DNA of 15,552 bases from Alistipes sp. (GTDB taxonomy: Bacteria; Bacteroidota; Bacteroidia; Bacteroidales; Rikenellaceae). This document shows, one piece after another, positions 5,681-13,360 of this stretch. The stretch lies in contig JAGBWT010000177.1 in the NCBI GenBank assembly GCA_017629615.1, positions 1 to 15,552 of the forward strand, in the 5' to 3' direction. How positions within the stretch are numbered: position 1 is the stretch's first letter; each line of letters opens with the position of its first letter. The notes under the pieces are model-generated. The model had not been told where the DNA came from. It did no database searches and saw nothing but the letters and a program-made list of their open reading frames with translations. The position numbers and the translations under genes are program-made.

Positions 5681-7018
5681 ATGAAGATTGTTATTGCGGG
5701 AATCGACGAAATGGGTCATCACTTGGCAAAGATGTTGAGTGGTAACGGCCACGATATTACGGTTGTCGATGAAGATGCGAAGATGCTCTCCGAGGTTAGT
5801 AACCTCGCTGATGTAATCACTATCGAGGGCGACCTGACCAACTTCTCGATTTTGAGAAAGGCGTCGGTGCGTAAGTGCGACCTCTTTATTGCGGTTGGCC
5901 CTATTGAGAACGATAATATTCTTTCGGCCATTATGGCCAAGCAGCTTGGCGCAAAGAAGTCGATTGCGCGTATCGACGATATCGAATATCTCGAACCCAA
6001 CAACAAGGAGATGTTTATCAATATGGGCATCGACTACCTCTTCTATCCCGAGAAGGTTGCGGCCGACGAGGTGATAAATCTGCTTGGTCACTCGGCAACC
6101 TCGGAGTTTGTCGATTTTTCGGGTGGTCGTTTGTCGTTGGCCGTAATTCGTCTCGAACCCAACTCTCCGATTGTCGGCCGACAAATGTCGGGATTTGGCA
6201 ACGAGGAGGTGCTTAACTATCGTACGGTTGCCATCTCGCGCGACGGTAATACCATTATCCCAAAGGCTACCGATACATTTGCCGTTGGTGACTTGGTCTA
6301 TGTCATTTCGCGACACGACTCACTTGGCGAGGTTATGGCCTTGTCGGGTAAGAGCAATGTGCGAGTAAATAATATGATGATTCTCGGTGGCTCGCAAATC
6401 GGCGTACAGATTGCGAAGGCTTTGCAAAACGATGTCAATATCAAACTCATAGACTACAATGCCGATAAGGCCTATCGTTTGGCGGAGGTGCTTGATAAAA
6501 CGCTGATAATCAACGAAGACGGTCGTAATACCGAGGCTATGATGGAGGAGGGCCTGTCTAATATGGACGCATTTGTTGCTGTGACGGGCCGAAGCGAAAC
6601 CAATATCCTTACCGCGATGCTCGCCAAGCGAATGGGAGCCAAGAAGGTTATTGCCGAGGTCGAGAATCTCAACTATATCAACTTGGCCGATAGCGTAGGT
6701 GTCGATACCATCATCAACAAGAAGATGGTTACGTCGTCCAATATCTTCCGCTTTACGATGTCTACCGATGTGTTGGCTATTAAGTGCCTTACGGGTAGCG
6801 AAGCCGAGGTGCTTGAATTTATCGTCAAACCCAACTCGCCTGCAACCAAGAGCAGTATCGCCGAGATGGGGTTGCCGGAGGATGTTATCGTCGGCGGTAT
6901 CGTTCGAGGCGACAAGGTCTTTATTGCCGACGGCTCAACGCGAATCAATGCCTACGACCGAGTGGTGGTCTTTGCAATGCCTTCGGCCATAGGTTTGATT
7001 GGCGACTATTTTAACTAA
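5681..7018 (+). CDS. trkA: Trk system potassium uptake protein TrkA (two RCK domains)
   Basis: This 445-residue cytoplasmic gating subunit of Trk/Ktr-type K+ channels has the normal length for double-RCK TrkA. RCK-N1 covers about 1-130 (KIVIAGIDEMG, acidic D30 at the end of beta-2), TrkA-C1 about 140-225, RCK-N2 about 230-350 (NMMILGGSQIG, acidic D258), and TrkA-C2 about 365-445. Both glycine-rich loops lack the central Gly of GxGxxG: the first reads G7-I-D9-E-M-G12 and the second G236-G-S238-Q-I-G241. No trkH channel gene is next to it, so the membrane partner must lie elsewhere. It heads a five-gene operon ending with the Nif3-family gene. The ATG at 5681 is preceded by the purine-rich AGAGGA. 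Confidence 0.93.
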   Translation: MKIVIAGIDEMGHHLAKMLSGNGHDITVVDEDAKMLSEVSNLADVITIEGDLTNFSILRKASVRKCDLFIAVGPIENDNILSAIMAKQLGAKKSIARIDDIEYLEPNNKEMFINMGIDYLFYPEKVAADEVINLLGHSATSEFVDFSGGRLSLAVIRLEPNSPIVGRQMSGFGNEEVLNYRTVAISRDGNTIIPKATDTFAVGDLVYVISRHDSLGEVMALSGKSNVRVNNMMILGGSQIGVQIAKALQNDVNIKLIDYNADKAYRLAEVLDKTLIINEDGRNTEAMMEEGLSNMDAFVAVTGRSETNILTAMLAKRMGAKKVIAEVENLNYINLADSVGVDTIINKKMVTSSNIFRFTMSTDVLAIKCLTGSEAEVLEFIVKPNSPATKSSIAEMGLPEDVIVGGIVRGDKVFIADGSTRINAYDRVVVFAMPSAIGLIGDYFN

Positions 7019-7056
7019 ACAACCAGCTCCGATACGAAGAAAAATAGAATAATATT

Positions 7057-7671
7057 ATGTATATCGCAATTGCCGGAAATATCGGTAGCGGCAAGACAAC
7101 GCTTACCGAGATACTAACCAAACATTATGGCGCAAAGGCCTATTACGAAGATATTGATAATCCCTATATCAATGACTTCTATGAGGATATGAATCGCTGG
7201 GCATTCCAGTTGCAGGTTCACTTCCTTGCCAGCCGTATTCGTCAAACGATGGATATGCTCTCCGATGGCTCGGCCTGCATATTCCAGGACCGTACGATTT
7301 ATGAAGATGCCCATATTTTTGCCGGTAACCTTCATCAGATGGGTTTGATGTCGGGTCGCGATTTTTCGACCTATATGAAGTTGTTTGATATATCGACCAA
7401 TCTGATACCGAAGCCCGATTTGCTTATCTATCTGAAATCGAGCATTCCGACTCTTGTTTCGCAGATTCGTAAGCGAGGCCGAGAGTATGAGCAGAATATC
7501 GATGTGGAGTATTTGGAGCGACTCAACAAAAAGTACGAGGATTGGATTGCTTCGTACGATGGCGATATATATATCATAAATAAGGATAACGAGGACTTTG
7601 TGGCCGATGCGTCGGTACTCGATGCCCTTTATGAGCGACTCGATGCCATCTACGGCAAGCGTCTCTTCTAA
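7057..7671 (+). CDS. Deoxynucleoside kinase (deoxyadenosine/deoxycytidine kinase type)
   Basis: This 204-residue dNK-family enzyme phosphorylates deoxynucleosides in salvage. The P-loop GNIGSGKTT is at 7-15, the probable catalytic E31 is in YYEDIDN, the substrate-site stretch FQLQVHFL is at 50-57, the DRT motif is at 78-80 in FQDRTIYEDAHIF, and the Arg-rich LID RKRGREYE is at 138-145. Length and motifs fit the bacterial dAdo/dCyd/dGuo kinases. Substrate preference cannot be read from sequence alone. It begins 38 bases after trkA, and its TAA is separated from the next ATG by a single base, which suggests translational coupling. Confidence 0.92.
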   Translation: MYIAIAGNIGSGKTTLTEILTKHYGAKAYYEDIDNPYINDFYEDMNRWAFQLQVHFLASRIRQTMDMLSDGSACIFQDRTIYEDAHIFAGNLHQMGLMSGRDFSTYMKLFDISTNLIPKPDLLIYLKSSIPTLVSQIRKRGREYEQNIDVEYLERLNKKYEDWIASYDGDIYIINKDNEDFVADASVLDALYERLDAIYGKRLF

Positions 7672-7672
7672 T

Positions 7673-9046
7673 ATGAAACGACCGCTACCCGAGGCCTTTT
7701 GTGAGGATATGCGACGTATGCTTGGTGCGTCGGAGGCGGAGCGATTGTTCGCTTCGCTCGACGATGTGTCGCCGGTGTCGATTCGTCTGAATCCATACAA
7801 AGCCGAAGGAGGGTGCGCTGTTTCAGGCGAGGTTGTGCCGTGGAGTTGCAATGGTCGCTATCTTGCCACTCGACCTCAATTTACGACCGACACCTGCTTC
7901 GCTGCGGGTGGCTACTATGTCCAGGAGGCTGGGTCGCAGTTTGTCGATTATCTGCTTCGTCGGGAGGGTGTTGAGGGTCGAATGGTTCTCGATATGTGTG
8001 CAGCTCCGGGTGGCAAGACAACTATTTACTCGACGCTTGTCGGTGAAGATGGACTTGTCGTGGCCAACGAGTATGTTCGTTCGCGAGCCAATATCTTGGC
8101 CGACAATGTGCGCAAGTGGGGTGTGGGTAATGTGTTGGTTACCAATAATGACCCGTCGCACTTTTCGCCACTTGGTCAGTGGTTCGACGTTGTGGCTGTC
8201 GATGCGCCTTGCTCGGGCGAAGGTATGTTCCGCAAGGACGAGGAGGCTCGTGCAGAGTGGAGTGCCGAGGGGGTGAAGATGTGTGCAACGCGTCAGATGT
8301 CGATACTTCGCGAAGCGTGGCAGACGCTGAAAGCGGGGGGCATATTGTTTTATAGCACCTGTACCTTCAATCGTGTCGAAAATGAAGGGGTGGTGCAGAC
8401 AATGATAGATGAGTGGGGCGACGAGATTGAACCGTTCCAGGAGGTGGAGGTCGATGCGTCGTGGGGTATTGAGACCTCGCAAGTTGGCCAGTTCCGACTC
8501 TACCGCTTCTTCCCTCACAAGGTCTGCTCCGAGGGTTTTTGTGTGACTGTGGCTCGCAAAAGGGTCGATGTCGGTGGTCGCGCATTGCGACCCAAGGCTC
8601 GTAAGCAGCCGTTTGTCGAGGTGCCGAAGAGCGATGTTGCCGAACTGTCGCGTTGGGTCAATGGGGCCGAACAGATGCGATTTGCTACGGTTGGCGATAC
8701 GATTTATGGCTATCGTCGTTCGCGTTACGACGAGATGCGACTCTTCTCCGAGCGACTTACGGTTATATACTCGGGTGTTGCTATGGGGCAGATTTTTAAG
8801 GGTTGCCTAAAACCCGATTGGGCTTTGTCGCAATATGTCTGGCTCAACAGGGAAGCGGTGTCGGTGGCGGAAATCTCATACGATGAGGCACTCGACTATC
8901 TCCGTCGTCGCGATATAGTGCCGTCACAAAGTGTCGAGGGGCTGAATTTGCTCCTGCACGAGGGCCGTCCGTTGGGATTTGTAAAGAGAATTGGAGGGCG
9001 ATGCAATAATCTGTATCCGCTCTCGTTGAAGATAAACAATTTGTAA
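7673..9046 (+). CDS. RsmF-like rRNA (cytosine-C5)-methyltransferase
   Basis: This 457-residue NOL1/NOP2/Sun-family enzyme methylates a cytosine in rRNA using SAM. SAM motif I is VLDMCAAPGGKTT (105-117). Motif IV is DAPCSGEGMFRK (177-188) with C180, and motif VI is YSTCTFNRVENEG (227-239) with the catalytic C230. DAPCSGEGMFRK and the C-terminal GGRCNNLYPLSLKI fit the RsmF/YebU branch with its C-terminal RNA-binding domains (about 330-457). An in-frame upstream start exists but would overlap the kinase gene. The ATG at 7673, one base after the kinase stop, gives the expected N-terminus. The exact target base (C1407 in E. coli 16S) is inferred from the family. Confidence 0.9.
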   Translation: MKRPLPEAFCEDMRRMLGASEAERLFASLDDVSPVSIRLNPYKAEGGCAVSGEVVPWSCNGRYLATRPQFTTDTCFAAGGYYVQEAGSQFVDYLLRREGVEGRMVLDMCAAPGGKTTIYSTLVGEDGLVVANEYVRSRANILADNVRKWGVGNVLVTNNDPSHFSPLGQWFDVVAVDAPCSGEGMFRKDEEARAEWSAEGVKMCATRQMSILREAWQTLKAGGILFYSTCTFNRVENEGVVQTMIDEWGDEIEPFQEVEVDASWGIETSQVGQFRLYRFFPHKVCSEGFCVTVARKRVDVGGRALRPKARKQPFVEVPKSDVAELSRWVNGAEQMRFATVGDTIYGYRRSRYDEMRLFSERLTVIYSGVAMGQIFKGCLKPDWALSQYVWLNREAVSVAEISYDEALDYLRRRDIVPSQSVEGLNLLLHEGRPLGFVKRIGGRCNNLYPLSLKINNL

Positions 9047-9056
9047 AAGGTTTGGT

Positions 9057-9551
9057 ATGGCAGAGAAGATATACTATTCGATGGGCGAGGTTGCCGAGAT
9101 GTTCGATGTAAATCCATCGCTTATACGTTATTGGGGAACGCAATTCGATTCGTTGCGTCCGAAACGTAACAAGAAGGGAAACCGCCTCTTTACCCCCGAA
9201 GATGTGGAGCAGTTGAAACTGATTTACCACCTTGTCAAGGAGCGAAAGATGACGTTGGAGGGTGCGCGCAAGGCTTTGCGTGCCGAGCGCCTTGTCGGTT
9301 CGGAGGGTAGCGTTAAGGTCGATTTGCTCGAAAGGTTGCAGAGTGTTCGCTCGATGCTTATCGAGGTGCGCGACTCGTTGGGCGAGGGTGCTGCCGAGGA
9401 GTCTGTCGAGGTCGTTGCTCCGACTCCGCAGCCACAACCTGTTGAGCCTGCCGAGCCACAGCCTTATGCTATTCTCGAAGAGCCTGTTTCGGAAAATTCC
9501 GAGTCGGACGAGCCGCGTCGCATAAAGTTCTACGAGCAGACACTATTCTAA
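9057..9551 (+). CDS. MerR-family transcriptional regulator
   Basis: This 164-residue protein has a MerR helix-turn-helix and wing at about 5-75: YYSMGEVAEMFDVNPSLIRYWGTQF, then the wing GNRLFTPEDVEQLKLIYHLV. Residues 85-108 can form the usual dimerisation helix. Beyond that is a low-complexity Pro/Glu linker (about 121-138) and a short basic-aromatic end, RRIKFYEQTLF. There is no cysteine at all and no effector-binding domain, so it is not a classical metal-sensing MerR. What it senses and controls is unknown. It lies 10 bases after the methyltransferase and 10 before the Nif3-family gene. AAAAGG overlapping the preceding stop may act as a ribosome-binding site. Confidence 0.9.
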   Translation: MAEKIYYSMGEVAEMFDVNPSLIRYWGTQFDSLRPKRNKKGNRLFTPEDVEQLKLIYHLVKERKMTLEGARKALRAERLVGSEGSVKVDLLERLQSVRSMLIEVRDSLGEGAAEESVEVVAPTPQPQPVEPAEPQPYAILEEPVSENSESDEPRRIKFYEQTLF

Positions 9552-9561
9552 TCTGTTGCCT

Positions 9562-10344
9562 ATGAAAATCAGAGATGTAGCCGCAGCTATCGAGGCTTTT
9601 GCTCCGCTCGCGTTGCAAGAGTCGTACGATAACGCAGGGCTTGTCGTGGGTCGCTACGACGATGAGTTGCGCGGAGGTGTGCTGATTGCCGTCGATGTTA
9701 CGCGCGAAGTTTTGGCCGAGGCTGTTAGTCTCGGTTGCGGTATGGTTGTTACCCACCACCCGATAATATTTCACCCACTCAAACGGCTTAATTCGCAATC
9801 CGAGGTTGAACGCTGTGTCGAGTTTGCGATAAAGAACGATATTGCGCTATACGCTTGTCACACCAACCTCGACTCGGCTGCCGATGGTATGAGTTGGCGA
9901 TTGGGTAAGATGCTCGGCTTGCATGGTGTGCAGGTGTTGGAGCCAACGAGTGAGGGGGCGGGCTTTGGCGTTGTAGGTACGCTTGCCGAGCCGATGGCTG
10001 TTGAGGCCTTTTTTGAATTGTTGCGCAACCGATTGTCGGTGCGAGTAATTCGCCATAGTGCATTGGTGCGCGATGTTGTCGAGCGTGTGGCGATATGTAC
10101 GGGTGCTGGTGGCTCGTGTATCGAGGCGGCTCGTGCTTCGCAGTGCGATATTTACGTTACGGCCGACCTTCGTTATAACGACTTTTTTGCACCGGCCGAC
10201 GACTTCATTGTGGCAGATATTGGCCATTTTGAGAGCGAATTTTGTGCAATTGACATTTTATTTGATATTTTATCAAAAAAAATTACTAACTTTGCGCTCC
10301 ATAAGAGCGCGTGTTCGAGAAATCCTGTATTTTATTCGCTCTAA
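9562..10344 (+). CDS. Nif3-family dinuclear metal-centre protein
   Basis: This 260-residue Nif3/YbgI-family protein has a dinuclear metal site. Its enzymatic role is uncertain; it is often labelled GTP cyclohydrolase 1 type 2-like. Metal ligands by family analogy are H65 and H66 (VVTHHPIIFH), D104 (HTNLDSA), and H222 and E226 (IGHFESE). The N-terminal SYDNAGL and C-terminal KKITNFAL-NPV end are typical. It is the short form: the roughly 100-residue PII/CutA-like insert found in many Bacteroidota and Firmicutes members is absent. I chose the ATG at 9562 over a TTG two codons upstream. It is the last gene of the trkA operon and is followed by a zinc-ribbon gene, a pair I remember as conserved in Bacteroidales. 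Confidence 0.92.
   Translation: MKIRDVAAAIEAFAPLALQESYDNAGLVVGRYDDELRGGVLIAVDVTREVLAEAVSLGCGMVVTHHPIIFHPLKRLNSQSEVERCVEFAIKNDIALYACHTNLDSAADGMSWRLGKMLGLHGVQVLEPTSEGAGFGVVGTLAEPMAVEAFFELLRNRLSVRVIRHSALVRDVVERVAICTGAGGSCIEAARASQCDIYVTADLRYNDFFAPADDFIVADIGHFESEFCAIDILFDILSKKITNFALHKSACSRNPVFYSL
10261..10294 (+). promoter_or_regulatory. Candidate promoter inside the 3' end of the Nif3 gene
   Basis: TTTG (10261-10264), a 22-base spacer and TAACTTTG (10287-10294) fit the consensus apart from slightly long spacing. It would give the zinc-ribbon gene its own transcript with a leader of about 120 bases. A weaker alternative is TTTG at 10360-10363 with ACATTTTG at 10382-10389. Confidence 0.4.
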
Positions 10345-10421
10345 TTGAGTGATTTTCAGTTTGATATTGGGGTTTCTTGTCACATTTTGCGATTGATGCG
10401 AAAAATATAAAACACAAATAT

Positions 10422-11168
10422 ATGGCAACACAGAAAAAAACAGCAGAGGTAGATTACTCGATGTACGAGAAGATTATGGCTCTTTACGAGTTGCAGAAAA
10501 TCGACTCCCAGATTGACGAAATTAACAAGGTCAAGGGTGAACTGCCTTTGGAAGTTGAGGACTTGGAGGACGAAATTGCCGGCCTCAATACCCGCCTCGC
10601 AAATATCAATGCAGAGGTTGAGGAGTTGAACAATCTTACGAAGCAGCGTCGCCGCGAAATTGACGAGGCGCAGATTCAGATTGCCAAATACAACGAGCAG
10701 CAGAATAATGTTCGTAACAATCGCGAGTACGATGCTATCTCGAAGGAGATTGAGTACCAGGAACTCGTTATCAGCCTTGCCGAGAAGCGCTTGAAGGAGT
10801 ATGCTGCTGCAACAAAGGTGAAGAAGACCGCATTGGAGAGCGCCGAGGCTACTATCGCCGAGCGCAATATCGACCTTTCGGCAAAGAAAGCCGAGTTGGA
10901 GAGCATCGAGGTTGAGACTGCCGACCAGGTTAAGGAGCTTTCGTTGCTTGCCGATAAGGCAAAGGTTAAGATTGACGAGCGTCTGCTTGCAGCCTATGGC
11001 CGTATCCGTAGCAAGGTCTATAATGGTCTTGCAGTTGTAACCGTTCAGCGTGATGCTTGCAGTGGTTGCTTCAACCGTATCCCACCACAGCGTCAGGTTG
11101 AGGTACGTCAGGGTACGAAGCTTATCGTGTGTGAGTATTGTGGACGTATACTTGTGCCGGAAGAGTAA
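10422..11168 (+). CDS. Coiled-coil C4 zinc-ribbon protein (CT398-like)
   Basis: The protein has 248 residues from the ATG at 10422; an in-frame TTG further upstream is less likely. Residues 20-190 are almost entirely heptad-rich coiled coil, rich in Glu, Lys, Ala and Leu. They include the conserved segment NNVRNNREYDAISKEIE (95-111), the hallmark of this family. The C-terminus is a four-cysteine zinc ribbon: C213-x2-C216 and C237-x2-C240 (CSGC and CEYC). The protein is probably cytoplasmic. The biochemical role is unknown; nucleic-acid or protein-scaffold binding has been proposed for relatives. It lies 77 bases after the Nif3 gene, possibly with its own promoter, and ends at a strong terminator. 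Confidence 0.9.
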   Translation: MATQKKTAEVDYSMYEKIMALYELQKIDSQIDEINKVKGELPLEVEDLEDEIAGLNTRLANINAEVEELNNLTKQRRREIDEAQIQIAKYNEQQNNVRNNREYDAISKEIEYQELVISLAEKRLKEYAAATKVKKTALESAEATIAERNIDLSAKKAELESIEVETADQVKELSLLADKAKVKIDERLLAAYGRIRSKVYNGLAVVTVQRDACSGCFNRIPPQRQVEVRQGTKLIVCEYCGRILVPEE

Positions 11169-11204
11169 TTTTGAGATTATAGCGGGTCATTTGCTTCCGC
11201 TAAC

Positions 11205-11259
11205 AAAGAAAACGCCAATGGGACGTACATTAAGTACTACCCATCGGCGTTTTTCTTTT
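11205..11259 (+). terminator. Rho-independent terminator after the zinc-ribbon gene
   Basis: The long arms AAAGAAAACGCC (11205-11216) and GGCGTTTTTCTTT pair, with further pairing ATGGG/CCCAT and GTAC/GTAC toward the loop. The right arm ends in a T-rich run. It lies about 37 bases past the stop and closes the trkA-to-zinc-ribbon cluster. Confidence 0.85.
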
Positions 11260-11323
11260 GTCGAGCGTAGCGGAGGGGTCTGAAAAAATTTACAACACAA
11301 AACTATATTATTCCGAAAAGTTA

Positions 11324-11331
11324 TATCTTTG
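11324..11331 (+). promoter_or_regulatory. -7 promoter element of rmuC
   Basis: TATCTTTG is a perfect -7 box 17 bases before the rmuC ATG, inside AT-rich DNA. I see no TTTG at 19-21 bases upstream, so the -33 element is degenerate. The leader would be about 10-15 bases. Confidence 0.6.
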
Positions 11332-11348
11332 TAAAAAAATAACCCGAT

Positions 11349-12668
11349 ATGGATAGTGGTATTCTAATCTTTGTGGTGGCGGTTGTCGCTATTATTATAG
11401 GTGCTGTTGGTGGCTACCTTGTGGCCCGTATGCGTAGTGCGGTGATTTTAACCCAACTCGAACAGGAGCGCACTCGTGCCGAGGGGCTAAATTCGGAGTG
11501 CAACGAACTGCGTAGCGGTCTGATGGCCGAAAAGGTAGAGTCGGGGCGCTTGCGTGAGAAGTGCGAAGGCTTGCAGCACGAAATCGACCAGCGCCAAGAG
11601 ACCTTTGCCAAGGAGGAGGAGCGTCGTCGTGAGGAGTTTCGCCAACATCTCGAATTGGTTAAGGCTCAACTCAAAAGCGAGACGCATCAGGTCAATCGTG
11701 AATCTATTGCCGAGATACTGAAACCGTATCGCGACCAGTTGGAGGAGTTGCGCCGTCAGAGTGGCGAGAGTCGTGCAACGCTCGAAACCCATATCAAGAC
11801 GTTGGTCGAGACGGGTGGCCGTTTGAGTAGCGAGGCCGATAGGTTGGCGCGAGCGTTGAGTAGCGATGTTCGTATGCAGGGCAATCTTGGCGAGAAATTG
11901 CTCGAAGATTTGTTGTCGGGCTCGGGCCTTATCGAGGGTAAGCAATACCTCTTGCAGCGTTCAATCCGCCAAACTGTTGGGTCTTCGTCGAAGAACGAGG
12001 ATACGGGTCGTATGATGAAGCCCGATGCTATGATATTCTATCCGGCAACCCAGAGTGTGCTCTATATCGACTCCAAATTTCAACTCCCTGCCGATGTTGA
12101 GGAGGGTATGGACGCAGCGCGCGAGGAGGCGGTCTTAAAGGATTTCAGTACGCGTCTGCGTACGCAGGTCAAGAGCCTTGCTTCGCGAGGGTATCAGCGC
12201 TATAAGTATGAGAACTATGTCTCGCTGCCTTATGTGGTTATGTTTGTGCCGAGCGACAAGGCGCTGATGGCTGTAACGTCGTACGATAAAACTCTGTGGC
12301 TCGATGCCTTTAATAATAAGGTATTTATTGCCAGCGAGCGACATCTGCTGATGTTGATTGAGATGGTCAATGTGGCTTGGGTTCAGCAACAGCAGCTCGA
12401 TAATCAGGAGAATATTGTCAAGAATGCCGAGATTTTGCTCAATCGTGTAGCCGAATTTATTGGATATTTCGACAAAATAGGCCAAAGTCTCGACGATGCA
12501 CAAACAGCTCTGCGTAATGCCCGAGAGAAGGGTATGGGTCGCGGTCAAACCATATCGGTTGCGGCCAACAATATCATTCAGTGTGGTGTCAAGGCCAAGA
12601 CTCCTACCCGCCAAAACCAGCTCGAAGCGCATCTGATTGGCGAAGGTCTGTCGGGTGGAGAGGAGTAG
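11349..12668 (+). CDS. rmuC: RmuC family protein (DNA recombination-associated)
   Basis: This 439-residue protein has an N-terminal transmembrane anchor (about 4-26), a long charged coiled coil (about 35-170) and the RmuC domain (about 172-410). Family motifs are QGNLGEKLLEDLLSGSGL (177-194) and KPDAMIFYP followed by LYIDSKFQLP (224-247), where D241 and K243 match the PD-(D/E)XK-like core. Later motifs are SLPYVVMFVPSD and ASERHLLMLI. RmuC limits recombination at inverted repeats in E. coli, and an endonuclease role is inferred from its fold. The ATG at 11349 follows a -7 box. The gene converges on the folate gene with only 12 bases between stops. Confidence 0.93.
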   Translation: MDSGILIFVVAVVAIIIGAVGGYLVARMRSAVILTQLEQERTRAEGLNSECNELRSGLMAEKVESGRLREKCEGLQHEIDQRQETFAKEEERRREEFRQHLELVKAQLKSETHQVNRESIAEILKPYRDQLEELRRQSGESRATLETHIKTLVETGGRLSSEADRLARALSSDVRMQGNLGEKLLEDLLSGSGLIEGKQYLLQRSIRQTVGSSSKNEDTGRMMKPDAMIFYPATQSVLYIDSKFQLPADVEEGMDAAREEAVLKDFSTRLRTQVKSLASRGYQRYKYENYVSLPYVVMFVPSDKALMAVTSYDKTLWLDAFNNKVFIASERHLLMLIEMVNVAWVQQQQLDNQENIVKNAEILLNRVAEFIGYFDKIGQSLDDAQTALRNAREKGMGRGQTISVAANNIIQCGVKAKTPTRQNQLEAHLIGEGLSGGEE

Positions 12669-12680
12669 ACTTTGGGTTGA

Positions 12681-13214
12681 TTATGCGTAGATTATGCGCT
12701 CCATCAATATATCGTGTGGCTCGTCGGGGATTTCCTCGACGAGTTGCTCTTTGTAGCAGACTCCAATCTTGGTGGCACGAAATCCCTCTTGTGCCATATA
12801 TCGGTCGTAGTAACCCCGACCTCGTCCGAGCCTTTTGCCTTGCAGTGTGAATGCTCGGCCTGGTACTATTATGAGGTCGATTTCGGCAGGTGATATTCGC
12901 TCGTCGGATTGAGGCTCATCGATGCCGAAGGTTCCGCGCTGCATCGACTCTTGGCTGTATGGATAAAAATCCATCTCGTCGCCATCGATGCGAGGCAATA
13001 CAATGCGTTTGTGTGCGGCTGCCCATCGTATAAAATCGGCCGTCTGCGGCTCGTCGGCAAGCGCTGCATAGAGGGCAACCGTTGCGGCCTCGCGAAATGG
13101 TTGCAGCTCTATTATCTGATTGAAAATCAGCGTCGATTTTTCTGCCTTTACCTTTGCGTCGATAGCCGATATTTCGGTTTTGATGTGTTGGCGTATTTTC
13201 TGTTTCTCGGTCAT
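12681..13214 (-). CDS. 5-formyltetrahydrofolate cyclo-ligase
   Basis: This 177-residue enzyme converts 5-formyl-THF to 5,10-methenyl-THF with ATP, returning the storage folate to one-carbon metabolism. The signatures are RIVLPRIDGDEMDFY (70-84), FGIDEP (96-101), LIIVPGRAFTLQGKRLGRGR ending about residue 133, and the ATP-site GRGRGYYDRYM (130-140). The end, PHDILMERII, is also typical. I chose the ATG at 13214; a TTG six codons upstream is less likely. I find no convincing promoter on the minus strand. The gene is divergent from sdhC and convergent with rmuC. Confidence 0.92.
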   Translation of the reverse strand: MTEKQKIRQHIKTEISAIDAKVKAEKSTLIFNQIIELQPFREAATVALYAALADEPQTADFIRWAAAHKRIVLPRIDGDEMDFYPYSQESMQRGTFGIDEPQSDERISPAEIDLIIVPGRAFTLQGKRLGRGRGYYDRYMAQEGFRATKIGVCYKEQLVEEIPDEPHDILMERIIYA

Positions 13215-13248
13215 AGTAAAATGTTGGCGCAAAAAGTCGCCCGAAAGT

Positions 13249-13279
13249 GTTGTTATTTAACAAACAATTATTATCTTTG
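13249..13279 (+). promoter_or_regulatory. Promoter of the sdhCA(B) operon
   Basis: GTTG (13249-13252), a 19-base spacer and TATCTTTG (13272-13279) match the consensus with one mismatch at -33. The leader to sdhC is about 75 bases and AT-rich near the ATG, which suits efficient initiation in Bacteroidota. Confidence 0.7.
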
Positions 13280-13360
13280 TAGTGCTTGAAGTGTGCTTAT
13301 ACGTTAATGCAAATAATTTTTCACAAAAATACACATAACTAAATTTTATTTCAAATCATT

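Noticed and set aside
7598..7672. Longer N-terminus for the rRNA methyltransferase
   Set aside because: It would overlap the 3' end of the kinase gene, and the added residues do not resemble the family. The ATG one base after the kinase stop fits better.
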